Shown piece by piece: positions 9,323 through 19,023 of a stretch of 64,000 bases of DNA (the first letter of the stretch is position 1; each line of letters starts with the position of its first letter). The DNA is taken from contig JAOUOS010000004.1 in the NCBI GenBank assembly GCA_029880285.1, forward strand, positions 87,679 to 151,678. Reading direction: 5' to 3'. This DNA is from Spirochaetia bacterium. GTDB lineage: Bacteria; Spirochaetota; Leptospiria; Turneriellales; JAOUOS01. The notes beneath the pieces were generated by a model, which searched no databases, was not told the origin of the DNA, and saw only the letters and a list, made by a program, of their open reading frames with translations. A program made the position numbers and the translations under genes.

Positions 9323-11122
9323 CTAAACCCGTCTTTTAAAAAGACCAAAAATATCTTCTTTGCTTAAAGAAACCATAGTAGGACGGCCATGCGGGCAGCG
9401 CCGGGGATTTTCACATTTCGCAAGTTCTTCAAGTAAATCTCGCAGATTCTCGGTTGAATCGGTATCACCTTTTTTTATAGAGTGCCGGCAGGCAAGAGAT
9501 TTTGCCATGTGATCGAAGAGTTCTTTGGCCTCTACCTCGCCTTTTTCTTCAATTAAACCTAAAGCCGCGAAAAAAGATTTTTCTTCTTCATTTACTTTTA
9601 CGTAAAAAGGAACCTGAGAAAGATGAAAGCCTGCCGGACCCAAATCTTCAAGTTCAAAACCTAAAGAAGATATTAATGCGCTATACTCTTTTACTAAGGC
9701 TTTTTCAGCCGGAGAAAGATTTAATGAAACCGTATGTAATAGATTCTGCGAAACACTTTGTTTTTGGTTTAACTTATTTATAAACTTTTCGTAATTAATT
9801 CTTTCATGAGCAGTATGTTGATCTACTAAAAATATTCCCTCATCTGATGAACAAAGTAAAAATGTGTCAAATAAACGCGCGTGAGCCTTAGGGGGCAAAA
9901 ATAAATTGTTATCACTTTTTTGTTCTTCGCTAAATGTTTCATTACTTGATGCCCCCTTTGGTTTAAGTTTTTCAAGATTACTTTCAAGCTGTAAGTTATT
10001 CTGAACGGTTTCTTTTTTTTCTTCTTTTAATAAAAGCGGTATAGATAATTCCAATTTTTTTGTTTCTTCTTTATCAGAAGAAGTTTTCTTCGCGGGATAA
10101 TACATGCGCCTCATTGAAATAGGACCTTTGCCTTCAACCGCCCGGCCTACTGATTGAAACATAAATTCTAAAATTTTATTTTCATCTTTAAATCTTACTT
10201 CTTTTTTTTGCGGATGCACGTTAACGTCTACTTCAAGACTGTTTAAATTTAAAAATAAAAAAGCAATAGGAAAGCGCCCCGGCGGTAGCATTTCGCCATA
10301 CGCCTTTTTTAATATACCGAATAGTTTATTATATTTTACAGAGCGGTTATTGATAAAAAACCGTAAAAAAGAGCCATTGCTTTTATAAAATCCAAAGTTT
10401 GACACAAACCCTTCTACTGAGCCCTTTTCAAATTCTGCGTAAAGAGGCGAAAGAGAAGATAAAAACTCTTCTGAAAAGATATCTTTTATTCTTTCAGATA
10501 AAGAATTTGCTTTGCTAAATAATACTCTTTCTGTTTTTTCATAAGAGTATTCAAAAGAAATAGAGGGGTACGCTAAAGCGTAATTGGTAATAATATCAAG
10601 AAATTCTGTTTTTATTTTTCTCTCGTTTGAAGCAAATTCTTTTCGTACAGGAACATTAAAAAATAAATCTTCTACTACAACTCTGGTACCCTCTGGCAGG
10701 GGAGATGGTTCTGTTTTTGAAATCATATCGGCTTCAGCAGTTATTTTATACGCGCCGTCGCTTTCTTTATAGCGGCTTTCTATAGTTAGTCTTGACACCG
10801 AACGTATAGAGCCTAAAGCTTCGCCTCTAAAGCCAAGTGAAGAAACATGTAATAAATCATCCAGGTTTTTTATTTTACTGGTTGCAAAATTTTCAACCGC
10901 CAAAGACAAATCATCTTTGTGTATGCCGCTGCCGTTATCGCGCACCTGAAGGCTTTCAAACCCCGCCCCTTTAATAAAAATTTCAATTTTATCGGCGCCC
11001 GCGTCAATAGAGTTTTCTAACAGTTCTTTTAAAACTCCGGCTGGCGATTCAATAACCTCACCTGCGGCTATTTGCGCGACTAGTATATTGGGAAGTTTAG
11101 TAATGTTTGACACGAGAGGCAT
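9323..11122 (-). CDS. mutL: DNA mismatch repair protein MutL (endonuclease type)
   Basis: The 599-aa protein links MutS mismatch recognition to strand incision. The GHKL ATPase half has the catalytic Glu36 (LLENSIDAG), DNGSGI (62-67), TSK (81-83) and GFRGEAL (97-103). The C-terminal half has the metal-dependent endonuclease motif DQHTAHERINYE (434-445), CRHSIKKGD (545 on), CPHGRP (576-581) and FKR, so this MutL should nick DNA itself. The linker (about 345-410) is charged and poorly conserved. The frame extends nine codons upstream, but MPLVSNITKLP at 11122 is the family start. Confidence 0.96.
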   Translation of the reverse strand: MPLVSNITKLPNILVAQIAAGEVIESPAGVLKELLENSIDAGADKIEIFIKGAGFESLQVRDNGSGIHKDDLSLAVENFATSKIKNLDDLLHVSSLGFRGEALGSIRSVSRLTIESRYKESDGAYKITAEADMISKTEPSPLPEGTRVVVEDLFFNVPVRKEFASNERKIKTEFLDIITNYALAYPSISFEYSYEKTERVLFSKANSLSERIKDIFSEEFLSSLSPLYAEFEKGSVEGFVSNFGFYKSNGSFLRFFINNRSVKYNKLFGILKKAYGEMLPPGRFPIAFLFLNLNSLEVDVNVHPQKKEVRFKDENKILEFMFQSVGRAVEGKGPISMRRMYYPAKKTSSDKEETKKLELSIPLLLKEEKKETVQNNLQLESNLEKLKPKGASSNETFSEEQKSDNNLFLPPKAHARLFDTFLLCSSDEGIFLVDQHTAHERINYEKFINKLNQKQSVSQNLLHTVSLNLSPAEKALVKEYSALISSLGFELEDLGPAGFHLSQVPFYVKVNEEEKSFFAALGLIEEKGEVEAKELFDHMAKSLACRHSIKKGDTDSTENLRDLLEELAKCENPRRCPHGRPTMVSLSKEDIFGLFKRRV

Positions 11123-11250
11123 TTTATAAATAAAGAGGCATAAGATCAAATCTATTTTTTATAAATATCATTTGCCAACTTATGAAATCAAGATTAACTT
11201 ATTAATAAGAGTAAATATATCTTTCATAAAAATTTTTTTAGGAGGATTAT

Positions 11251-11964
11251 ATGTCACAGTCAATATTGCTAAAATATATAGACGAACAGGTTATTAGACA
11301 ATCAGAGGGTAAACATCCGAAAGAATACGGGCCGGTAATTACCATTTCAAGAGAATATGGGTGTCAAGCTTGGGATTTAGCTGAAAAACTATCTATAAAA
11401 TTAAATGAAGCGTTAAAAGACAAGGATATTGAATGGAAAATTTTTGGCAGAGAAATTGTTAATAAAGCGGCAGAAAAGTTAGAAATACATCCTAAGGCAA
11501 TTGATAGTATTTACCGAGAAAAGCCCCCCAGCTTATTTGAAGATTTTTTTAATTTACTTTCTGAATATTATCATCCCAGTGATATAAAAATTAAAAAAAC
11601 TTTAGCCGGCATTATAAAGGCTATTGCTAATAATGGTCACGCGATAATAATAGGCAGGGGCGGCGTTGTGCTAACCAAAGATATATCAAAATCATATCAC
11701 ATAAAATTGCATGCCCGCAAAGAATGGAGAATTAAGCAGGTTAAAGAAAAGCAAAAAATTACTGAAAAAGAAGCTGAAAGCATAATAGATAGAATTGATA
11801 AAGAAAGAGTTTATTTAAGAAATTTTTTCGCCGGCGAAGAGCTTACAAATTATGCTTATGATATTATTTTTAACAATGAAACGAATACAAGCTCAGAAAT
11901 TATTAATGCTTTAATTCCCATTTTAACGGCAAAAAAATTAATTCCACGGATTTTGATGATTTGA
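11251..11964 (+). CDS. cytidylate kinase-like family protein
   Basis: The 237-aa product resembles the cytidylate-kinase-like family: VITISREYG (30-38), then IFGREIVNKAA, IIGRGGVVLT near residue 131 and DKERVYLRNFF near 190. The family resembles CMP kinase, but its substrate is unknown. The glycine-rich P-loop that usually follows SREYG (GSGG) is here CQAWD, so nucleotide binding may differ. AGGAGG 7 nt before the ATG is the best ribosome site in this region. It is a single gene divergent from mutL. Confidence 0.82.
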   Translation: MSQSILLKYIDEQVIRQSEGKHPKEYGPVITISREYGCQAWDLAEKLSIKLNEALKDKDIEWKIFGREIVNKAAEKLEIHPKAIDSIYREKPPSLFEDFFNLLSEYYHPSDIKIKKTLAGIIKAIANNGHAIIIGRGGVVLTKDISKSYHIKLHARKEWRIKQVKEKQKITEKEAESIIDRIDKERVYLRNFFAGEELTNYAYDIIFNNETNTSSEIINALIPILTAKKLIPRILMI

Positions 11965-12088
11965 TATCTATTTAAAATGCTTATTTTTTTTAACACAATA
12001 TAAAAAATAAATTTTATCATCAAAAATAACTATTTACGAAGAAAAATAACAACTCGCGAATCAAAACCAATACTTCGCGAAAAATCAT

Positions 12089-12119
12089 TTGTTTTTTTTA
12101 AAATATGGGTTATTATAAT
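12089..12119 (+). promoter_or_regulatory. candidate promoter of the small lipoprotein gene
   Basis: A perfect TATAAT (12114-12119) lies 27 nt before the ATG at 12146, with a weak TTGTTT 19 nt upstream of it and an AAGGAG ribosome site between promoter and start. The -35 match and spacing are poor, so the -10 is the main support. Confidence 0.4.
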
Positions 12120-12145
12120 TATAGTAAAACACTAAGGAGACTATA

Positions 12146-12700
12146 ATGACAACAAAATCAAGAAAGCTTAAATTTATCGCTATTGCAACGATAATTTCAC
12201 TAAGCGTAATAATGTGCAGAGAAGATGCCAGTAAAATAACTACCGCTAGTACGAACACAGTAGAATGCGGCAAAGAACCCATAACTGATATCAAGATGAA
12301 TACAACTTCACCAAATTTAAAAGGTGAAAATGAAAAAGCGATAGTAACTGTAACAACAAAAGAAGGCTGTGGAGAAATTCTGCATGTAAGATTTAAAGAA
12401 ATAAATGGCATAGCAAAGCCAAGCTGGAGCTATGTTTATCCTAAAAATACGGGAAACGGTATTTTTGAAGCAAGATTTCATGAGAACTTGAAAAATAAGC
12501 GCGGCAAATGGGAAATTGTTGAAATTTATTTATATAATGAATCAACAAATATTGAATATTTATATGAAATCAACAAAGAAAAAAATGTGTTTAAGTATAA
12601 ATCAACCTTAAATGAAAATGAAACTGATACCACAATTAAATTAACTTCAAGTATAACAGTAGCAAGCTCTGCCGTCTCCATTAAAAAATCCGCGCTTTAA
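12146..12700 (+). CDS. hypothetical lipoprotein, 184 aa
   Basis: The N-terminus is basic, then hydrophobic, then SLSVIMC with Cys24, a loose lipobox of the type accepted in spirochaetes. The mature part has two further cysteines (CGKEP, GCGEI) and a beta-rich, Ig-like pattern (KAIVTVTTKE, SWSYVYPKN, GKWEIVEIYLYNES). I do not recognise a named family. AAGGAG precedes the start. The stop codon lies inside the loop of a terminator hairpin, so it is transcribed alone. Confidence 0.75.
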   Translation: MTTKSRKLKFIAIATIISLSVIMCREDASKITTASTNTVECGKEPITDIKMNTTSPNLKGENEKAIVTVTTKEGCGEILHVRFKEINGIAKPSWSYVYPKNTGNGIFEARFHENLKNKRGKWEIVEIYLYNESTNIEYLYEINKEKNVFKYKSTLNENETDTTIKLTSSITVASSAVSIKKSAL

Positions 12701-12714
12701 TAAAACGCGGATTT
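12686..12714 (+). terminator. hairpin terminator after lipoprotein gene
   Basis: Nine-base arms AAATCCGCG and CGCGGATTT flank an 11-nt loop that contains the end of the lipoprotein stop codon. The outer stem ends in TTT on the plus strand, followed by ACATTT. This is a plausible intrinsic terminator, weaker than the one at 3255-3288. Confidence 0.6.
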
Positions 12715-12788
12715 ACATTTCCTTTAAAAATAATTTATGTTAAATTAAAAATAGTTGCCTGTTAATATCTCTATAGTATCTTTGTTTT

Positions 12789-12992
12789 ATGAAAACTAGA
12801 ACATTATTTATAGAAGGTATGACATGCAATCATTGTGTAATGTCGGTAAAAAAAGCTTTAGAAGAGCTGGGCGCAAAAGCTGATGTAAGTCTTGAAAAAA
12901 GTACAGCCGATATTCAATATGATGAAAACAAACTAACTTTAGATGATTTAAAAAACGCGGTAAATGAAGCCGGTTATTCAGCAGGCGAATAA
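12789..12992 (+). CDS. copZ: CopZ-like copper chaperone
   Basis: A 67-aa HMA-domain protein with the metal-binding motif GMTCNHC (10-16) and the ferredoxin-like pattern TADIQYDENKLTLDDLKNAVNEAGY. Such proteins carry Cu(I) to a CopA-type ATPase in the cytoplasm, and the ATPase gene starts 3 nt after its stop. No ribosome site is obvious before the ATG, so the transcript may have a short leader. Other metals are possible, but pairing with a CPC-type ATPase favours copper. Confidence 0.92.
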   Translation: MKTRTLFIEGMTCNHCVMSVKKALEELGAKADVSLEKSTADIQYDENKLTLDDLKNAVNEAGYSAGE

Positions 12993-12995
12993 AAA

Positions 12996-15179
12996 GTGAG
13001 TTCAAGTGACATAGAAATTATAGGCATGACATGCGCCAATTGCGCGGCTAGAATAGAAAAGGGTCTAAATAAAACAGAGGGCATTAAAAAAGCAACTGTG
13101 AATTTCGCGATTGAAAGCGCTCACATAGAATATGACAAAAAGAAAATAAAACCTGAAGATATTAAAGAAAAAATAATAAAATTAGGGTACGACAGCGTAT
13201 TTAAAAACGACAAGCGAAACGCCGAAAAATTACGCGAAAAAGAAATTCAGCATACAAAAGAATTTTTTTTAATTTCACTTGTTTTATCTTTGCCGCTTCT
13301 TACCACTATGTTTTCTCATTTTTCATTTACGTCTTTTGTTCCTGTTCCCAAAATATTTCTTAATGGATATTTTCAACTTTTGCTGGCAGCTCCCGTTCAG
13401 TTTATTATAGGTTCCCGCTTTTATATAGGTTCTTTTAAAGCTTTAAAAAATAAAAGCGCGAATATGGATGTATTGGTGGCTCTTGGGACTTCGGCAGCTT
13501 TTTTTTTCAGCGTTTATTTACTATTTATTAAAAACCAATCTCACATGCTTTACTTTGAAACCTCGGCTGTTTTAATTACACTCATTATACTGGGAAAATA
13601 CTTTGAAGCCAAAGCTAAAGGCAAAAGTTCATCGGCTATAAAATCTTTATTAAAACTAAAACCTGAAACCGCGACATTAATTAAAGATAATATTGAAACC
13701 GTAATACCATCGGCACATATTTTAGTAAACGATATTATACTGGTAAAACCGGCAGAAAAAATTCCCGCAGATGGAGTTGTTATAGAAGGCCATTCTTCTG
13801 TGGATGAATCTATGCTTACGGGAGAAAGTATGCCGGTTGAAAAAAATATTAACGAAAACGTAACGGGGGGCACCATCAATAAAAACGGAATTTTAAAAAT
13901 TAAAGCCCTAAAAGTTGGTAAAGATACCGTTTTATCTCAAATAATAAAAACAGTTGAAGATGCACAAAGCTCAAAGGCTCCTATTCAAAGAATTGCCGAC
14001 AAAGTTTCGGGTATTTTTGTGCCGGTTGTAATGATGATATCTGTTTTAACTTTTGCAATATGGTTTTTGTGGCTTACTCCCGGTATATTCGCGTTGTCTC
14101 TTGAAAAAGCAATAGCTGTTTTAGTAATTGCCTGCCCCTGCGCTCTTGGTTTGGCAACGCCTACTTCTATTATGGCCGGCACAGGCCGAGCAGCTGAACT
14201 TGGTATTTTATTTAAATCGGCAGAACATGTAGAAACGGCGGGAAAAATAAACGCGATGGTTTTTGATAAAACAGGTACTATTACCGAAGGCAAGCCAAAA
14301 GTTACCAAAACAGACATTAAACTGGAAAATGAAAATGACTTTTTTGAAATTGTTTATACGCTTGAAAATAAATCAAACCATCCTTTGGCAAAAGCCATTG
14401 TTGAAAATTTACAAAACAAAAATTTACGTGAAAGAAGCATAAGTCACTATGAAACTTTACCCGGCTTTGGCATAAAGGCTGTTATTGATAACGCGGATGT
14501 ATTAATTGGCTCTGTAGACCTTTTAAAAGAAAACAACATCGAAACTATAAAAGAAGAAAACGAAATTAAAACTCTTGAAAAACAGGGTAGTTCAGTAGTT
14601 GCCGTATCTGTAAATAAAAAGTTCGCGGGATTTTTTGCTCTTTCTGATACCATTAGAGAAAACTCTGCTTTGGCTGTAGATAAATTAAAAATTATGAACA
14701 TTGCGGTTTTCATGCTTACCGGTGATAATGAAAATACGGCAAAATTTATCGCCCAAAAAGCCGGCATTAAAAATGTTATTTCACGGGTACTACCCAATGA
14801 AAAAGCAAATGAAATAAAAAAACTTCAGTCTCAGGGAATTAAAACAGCCATGGTAGGCGATGGAATTAATGATGCTGTAGCCCTGACAACCGCCGATATA
14901 GGTATAGCAATTGGCTCTGGCGTTGATATCGCCATAGAATCTTCAAATATTACATTGGTAAAAGCCGACATTAATAAAGCCGTAGACGCTATAAAATTAA
15001 GCAGAATAACCATGAAAAATATAAAACAAAATCTCTTTTGGGCATTCGCTTATAATTCTATAGGCATTCCCATTGCCGCGGCTGGTTTATTGGCCCCATG
15101 GTTAGCGGGTGCAGCCATGGCCATGAGTTCAATTTCGGTAGTTTTAAACGCTCTAAGGCTTCAAAAGATTAAAATATGA
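12996..15179 (+). CDS. copA: Cu(I)-exporting P1B-type ATPase
   Basis: The 727-aa pump exports Cu(I) using ATP. It has one N-terminal HMA domain (GMTCANC, 10-16), eight predicted membrane helices, TGES (275-278), the metal-site motif CPC (380-382), phosphorylated Asp424 in DKTGT, HP (462-463) and GDGIND (621-626). CPC with the conserved Asn/Tyr and Met/Ser of the last helices (AFAYNSIGIPIAA, AMSSISV) fits the Cu(I) group. The start is GTG at 12996, 3 nt after copZ. It converges with the porin gene over a 22-nt gap. Confidence 0.96.
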   Translation: MSSSDIEIIGMTCANCAARIEKGLNKTEGIKKATVNFAIESAHIEYDKKKIKPEDIKEKIIKLGYDSVFKNDKRNAEKLREKEIQHTKEFFLISLVLSLPLLTTMFSHFSFTSFVPVPKIFLNGYFQLLLAAPVQFIIGSRFYIGSFKALKNKSANMDVLVALGTSAAFFFSVYLLFIKNQSHMLYFETSAVLITLIILGKYFEAKAKGKSSSAIKSLLKLKPETATLIKDNIETVIPSAHILVNDIILVKPAEKIPADGVVIEGHSSVDESMLTGESMPVEKNINENVTGGTINKNGILKIKALKVGKDTVLSQIIKTVEDAQSSKAPIQRIADKVSGIFVPVVMMISVLTFAIWFLWLTPGIFALSLEKAIAVLVIACPCALGLATPTSIMAGTGRAAELGILFKSAEHVETAGKINAMVFDKTGTITEGKPKVTKTDIKLENENDFFEIVYTLENKSNHPLAKAIVENLQNKNLRERSISHYETLPGFGIKAVIDNADVLIGSVDLLKENNIETIKEENEIKTLEKQGSSVVAVSVNKKFAGFFALSDTIRENSALAVDKLKIMNIAVFMLTGDNENTAKFIAQKAGIKNVISRVLPNEKANEIKKLQSQGIKTAMVGDGINDAVALTTADIGIAIGSGVDIAIESSNITLVKADINKAVDAIKLSRITMKNIKQNLFWAFAYNSIGIPIAAAGLLAPWLAGAAMAMSSISVVLNALRLQKIKI

Positions 15180-15201
15180 TTTGGTATGCATATTCTTTAA
15201 C

Positions 15202-16530
15202 CTACACTTTCTTGCCAAAATTAGTTTGAGCCTGCAAATAAATTATATTATCTTTTAAGTTCGAATTATTTTCACCTGATTTATCCTGCTTAATTTGATA
15301 AAAAAGCTGTAATTTAAAATCATGTTTATCGCCAAAAAAGTTAATTCCTGCCCATATATCTGACAGTTTTTCATTATTATCTACGGCGCCGTTTTCATCT
15401 ATATCAGACTGAACATGACTGTAGCGTAAAACCGGCATTAAATAAAAAGATTTAACAGGTATGTTATATCCCAATGTTGCCTGGTATGTATGATATTTTT
15501 TAGGCACGGCTGCACCGTTAAAAAATGTATATTCACCATTTATATACACTCCTGAAACGGCAAAAGTCATATCAACAGTATGGCCCGATAATTTTTTATT
15601 TTTCGCGAATTCACCACCCTCATTAGCCGAAGTATAAACCCCTGCCACACCAAGAGAAAATAGCGCTGATGAATTAAAAATTTCTTTGCCGTCGGCCCAG
15701 CCTGTGTCTTTTTCATCCTTGACAATACCCCCAAACGGATTCAACTGAAAACGCCAATTGTAAAGTTTAGCTTTTGACTCGCCGCTTGAGTCTATTTCTA
15801 CTGATTTTCGCCCCACGCCGTCATGACCTGAACCATCACCGTTTGTTACCGCTAAACTTATATCTATAATTTGAGCCGTCTTGCTGCCAAAAACTGACGG
15901 CGGGTGCATATCTATTGATATACCTATATCTTGCTGCTGCAATGTTTCGGCTGAAAAACTTCTTTCGGGCAATAGTAATCTTGAAGATGAGGTCAATTGT
16001 TCTCTTAGAAAAGGTAGCTTAAATTGTCCAAACTTTATTTTTGAATTCCAAAAACCGGGCTTTATCCACATATTTGCTTCTTGAATGGCCGATTTACCTT
16101 CCACTTTTGAGCCTTTTGCTAGTACGGTTTCACCTGACGTAATGGTTTGGGTATGCTCTTTAAAAGATGGTTTTGTTAGCAGGTTTTCACCTTTTATATC
16201 TAAAACACCACCATACCATGACGCTCCCTGAAATTTGCCCGTCAAACGAAGTCTTCTAAAATTAAAATCTAAAGAATCGTAGTTAGAATCATCTGCGTAT
16301 TTAGAATCTTTTTCGCCAGCCATCATTCTCGCTTGAATTCTTACACCGGCTTCAAAATATTTATCATCTTTTTTTGATTTTTCTTTACTAATATTTAAAG
16401 TATCAGCTACGGTTGCCTTCTTATCCGTTTCTGTTAATTCTTTTTCATTTTTCTCTTGAGCAAAAATATTCAGACCTAAAAATATAAAAGCCGATAAAAG
16501 TAATTTTATAATTTTTGTAGTTTTTTTCAT
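15202..16530 (-). CDS. OprP/OprO-like outer-membrane porin
   Basis: The 442-aa product has a signal peptide (basic start, hydrophobic core, cleavage after about LNIFAQ), a charged linker of about 35 residues, then a beta-barrel. FNFRRLRLTGKFQG and KIKFGQFKLPFLREQLTSS match the phosphate-selective porin O/P family, and the chain ends in a barrel-type strand. Substrate cannot be told from sequence. AGGAG lies about 8 nt before the start. A second, shorter porin-like gene follows upstream at 16622-17740. No phosphate-regulator site was recognised. Confidence 0.82.
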   Translation of the reverse strand: MKKTTKIIKLLLSAFIFLGLNIFAQEKNEKELTETDKKATVADTLNISKEKSKKDDKYFEAGVRIQARMMAGEKDSKYADDSNYDSLDFNFRRLRLTGKFQGASWYGGVLDIKGENLLTKPSFKEHTQTITSGETVLAKGSKVEGKSAIQEANMWIKPGFWNSKIKFGQFKLPFLREQLTSSSRLLLPERSFSAETLQQQDIGISIDMHPPSVFGSKTAQIIDISLAVTNGDGSGHDGVGRKSVEIDSSGESKAKLYNWRFQLNPFGGIVKDEKDTGWADGKEIFNSSALFSLGVAGVYTSANEGGEFAKNKKLSGHTVDMTFAVSGVYINGEYTFFNGAAVPKKYHTYQATLGYNIPVKSFYLMPVLRYSHVQSDIDENGAVDNNEKLSDIWAGINFFGDKHDFKLQLFYQIKQDKSGENNSNLKDNIIYLQAQTNFGKKV

Positions 16531-16621
16531 TTTTGAATTCTCCTTTTATTTTATGGGTACAAAACCCAATTCTTTTACTATGTTTTACCCGCTTGAAGCG
16601 CTAGTGATACTGATAAAACCA

Positions 16622-17740
16622 TCAATTAAAACACACCTGAAACTGCAAATAAAAAGCATGTGATAATGTTGTACTATCATGATAACTAGGATTATAATCA
16701 ATGCTTATTTTACTTTGATTTTGTGATTCCTTTTTATTCACACTAAAACTTTGTGAGAAGAAAAAATAAGACATACTTAGTGTTAAATCTATCGACTTTT
16801 TCGCGGGAAGACCTTTAGCCATATTATATTGACCAATTTCTCTTCCTATAGCTTTTTCGGGTTTTTCAAGAAAAAGATATGAAAAACGATTCGAAAATAT
16901 CCATTTATCAAAAAACATATAATGAAAAGACATGGCGGAACCATAAGCCATCTTTTTATGTTTATTTAAGTTCAAATACCATGTAGTTGCTTCGGCTTTA
17001 ATTTTTACATTATTTTTTTGATAGCCAAAAAATAAATTATATTTAATATCTGAATCAAGAGCTTTACCCTCTATTTGAGCAAAATTGGTATAAAAACTAA
17101 GACCGCTATAAAAACCCGATATCTTTGTTAATAATCTGTTTGTGATTTCTTGTTTTCTAACAGAACTATATCCATCGGTATAATTATAAAATATTCCACT
17201 TTGCCATAAAAAGTAATCGGTTGTTAAATTAAAATTAAAACCGCTTGATTTTGTCTCATGAAAAAGATATGACCAATACCGGCTTCTTTCTGCAAAAAGC
17301 ATGTCTTCTGATTTTTCGTAAAGCTCGATTCCAAAAGGAATTTTAAATCGGCCGGCATCAATTGAAAGAATGTTCGTTAACTGGTACCTTATAAGTGCGT
17401 CTTCTAAATTAATGTGGTTTTCATTTGCGTTTATTTGAAATAAATATGAAGTACTTTCAACAATTTGTCCAAAAGCACTCAAGCGCCCTCTTCTTATTCG
17501 AAGGCCGTCTTCATGTGTTTCTGTATAAATATTCCCCTTGCCGCTGTTTTCGAGATATAGTTGCGTTTGAATAAAGCCCTTAAAATTAAAAATATCTTTT
17601 TTAAAATTAGAATTTTTACTTACTTCTTCATCATTTAAAACTTCAACTTCTGTATTTTCAATAGCGAAAGAATAATTACAAAATAAAAAAAAGATAAAAA
17701 TGAAATATCGGTATATTCTGTTTTTATTCATATAAAACAT
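16622..17740 (-). CDS. porin-like beta-barrel at end of polysaccharide operon
   Basis: The 372-aa protein has a signal peptide (hydrophobic IFIFFLFCNYSFA, cleavage near residue 26) and barrel motifs shared with the neighbouring porin: GLRIRRGRLSAFGQI and LSIDAGRFKIPFGIEL, with many alternating aromatic strands and a C-terminal Phe-Asn. Its ATG overlaps the stop of the O-antigen ligase-like gene (TAATG), so translation is coupled and this is the last gene of the six-gene operon. It may be a channel or glycan-interacting barrel; family placement in porin O/P is likely but looser than for 15202-16530. Confidence 0.72.
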   Translation of the reverse strand: MFYMNKNRIYRYFIFIFFLFCNYSFAIENTEVEVLNDEEVSKNSNFKKDIFNFKGFIQTQLYLENSGKGNIYTETHEDGLRIRRGRLSAFGQIVESTSYLFQINANENHINLEDALIRYQLTNILSIDAGRFKIPFGIELYEKSEDMLFAERSRYWSYLFHETKSSGFNFNLTTDYFLWQSGIFYNYTDGYSSVRKQEITNRLLTKISGFYSGLSFYTNFAQIEGKALDSDIKYNLFFGYQKNNVKIKAEATTWYLNLNKHKKMAYGSAMSFHYMFFDKWIFSNRFSYLFLEKPEKAIGREIGQYNMAKGLPAKKSIDLTLSMSYFFFSQSFSVNKKESQNQSKISIDYNPSYHDSTTLSHAFYLQFQVCFN

Positions 17741-19011
17741 TATTTTTTATTATCAATTTTATTTATCTCTCTAAAAAATATTCCCAATGTAAGCCAAAGT
17801 AAAATTTGAACTTCATCATCTCGAAAATGACATTGTGTTAAACTCATAAAACTTATCATTACAACAGCTGCGGTAGAAAATATTAAAATATATTTTTGTT
17901 TTGACGCGAAAATAATTTTCATTTTCTGTAAAAAAATAATTATTGGGTAAAAATAAAACATAAGTAAAATCGTAAAACCAATACTGCCGAATCTTACCAA
18001 AATATCTAAATAATCATTATGCATGTGCGAACCTTTGGCCGCCACACTTTGAGCTCCTTTCATTTTATATTTATGGTAGAGATTCATATAATCAGCTTCT
18101 CCTGTTCCTAAAAGAGGATGATCGATCCACATTAAAACACCGGCCTTCCATAAATCTATACGCTCATTAACGGTACCCGACTGACCTTGCTGTTTTGAAA
18201 GAACATCATTTACAGCAACATTGATGGGAGTTATATACTTATAAGCATACACAGGAATAACCATTAAAAAGGGCAGTACAAAAATAAATTTCTTTCTTAA
18301 AAATAAAGCGCATAAAAACACAAAGGTTAATCCAAGAGAAATAAATCCGCCTTTGCTGCCTGATAAAATAAAACCAATAAACGCGAAAAAAGTTAAAATC
18401 GATAACAGCAAAGTATTTTTATTTTTTTCTTCAATAAAAGACTTAATAGAATACCCAAGGCCCAGAAAGAAGATAAAAGCCATTGTACCTGTATACGTTA
18501 AAGAATTTGTATTATCTAATGCCGCGGCTCTTATATCAAATAAGCTTTTTTCTTCAATAATTAGCTTATTAAGATTATAGACAGAAGTTATAAACGCTCC
18601 TAAAAGCAAGGCTATAATAGAAATAAATACCCATTTATCATTTTTTAATGAAAACAATAAAGTAAAAAATACCAGTAAAAGCAAAAGTTCTTTTGTTGTG
18701 GCAAATTCTTTTTGAACATTAGAACTGATTAATACATGAAAAAACTTATAAAATATAAATGCTAGAACATACTGCAAAATATCTTTTTCTTTTATAGTCT
18801 TATAGGTTTCTTGAAAATAAGTTTTTAATTTTTTAGATTTTTGATAATTTTTCATGTCAAAAAGACTTTCTGATAACCAAAACAATGAAGCTAAAGCGGC
18901 GCAAAGTTGAGAAATTGAAACAGAGAAACTGGCGAAGAAACAAAATAACGTAAAAAGAATACCCTGAATAATTTCTTTTGTGGAACCTGTATTTTTTAAA
19001 TAATTAACCAT
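17740..19011 (-). CDS. O-antigen ligase/polymerase (copy 1)
   Basis: A 423-aa membrane protein with about ten helices and the Wzy_C signature (O-antigen ligase family), including the periplasmic loop GTGEADYMNLYHKYKMKG and GSHMHNDYLDILVRFG. It would join or polymerise undecaprenyl-linked glycan in the periplasm. It is clearly paralogous to 53721-55031: both share IQGI.F.LFCFF near the start, LTYTGTMAF in the middle and TQCHFRDDEVQIL near the end. It lies 12 nt behind the sugar transferase and is coupled to the porin-like gene. Confidence 0.85.
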   Translation of the reverse strand: MVNYLKNTGSTKEIIQGILFTLFCFFASFSVSISQLCAALASLFWLSESLFDMKNYQKSKKLKTYFQETYKTIKEKDILQYVLAFIFYKFFHVLISSNVQKEFATTKELLLLLVFFTLLFSLKNDKWVFISIIALLLGAFITSVYNLNKLIIEEKSLFDIRAAALDNTNSLTYTGTMAFIFFLGLGYSIKSFIEEKNKNTLLLSILTFFAFIGFILSGSKGGFISLGLTFVFLCALFLRKKFIFVLPFLMVIPVYAYKYITPINVAVNDVLSKQQGQSGTVNERIDLWKAGVLMWIDHPLLGTGEADYMNLYHKYKMKGAQSVAAKGSHMHNDYLDILVRFGSIGFTILLMFYFYPIIIFLQKMKIIFASKQKYILIFSTAAVVMISFMSLTQCHFRDDEVQILLWLTLGIFFREINKIDNKK

Positions 19012-19023
19012 ACGCTCTATTTT

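Noticed and set aside
10281..10288. GGCGGTAG (ops/JUMPstart-like) on the plus strand
   Set aside because: It lies inside the mutL coding sequence on the other strand, with no operon downstream of it.
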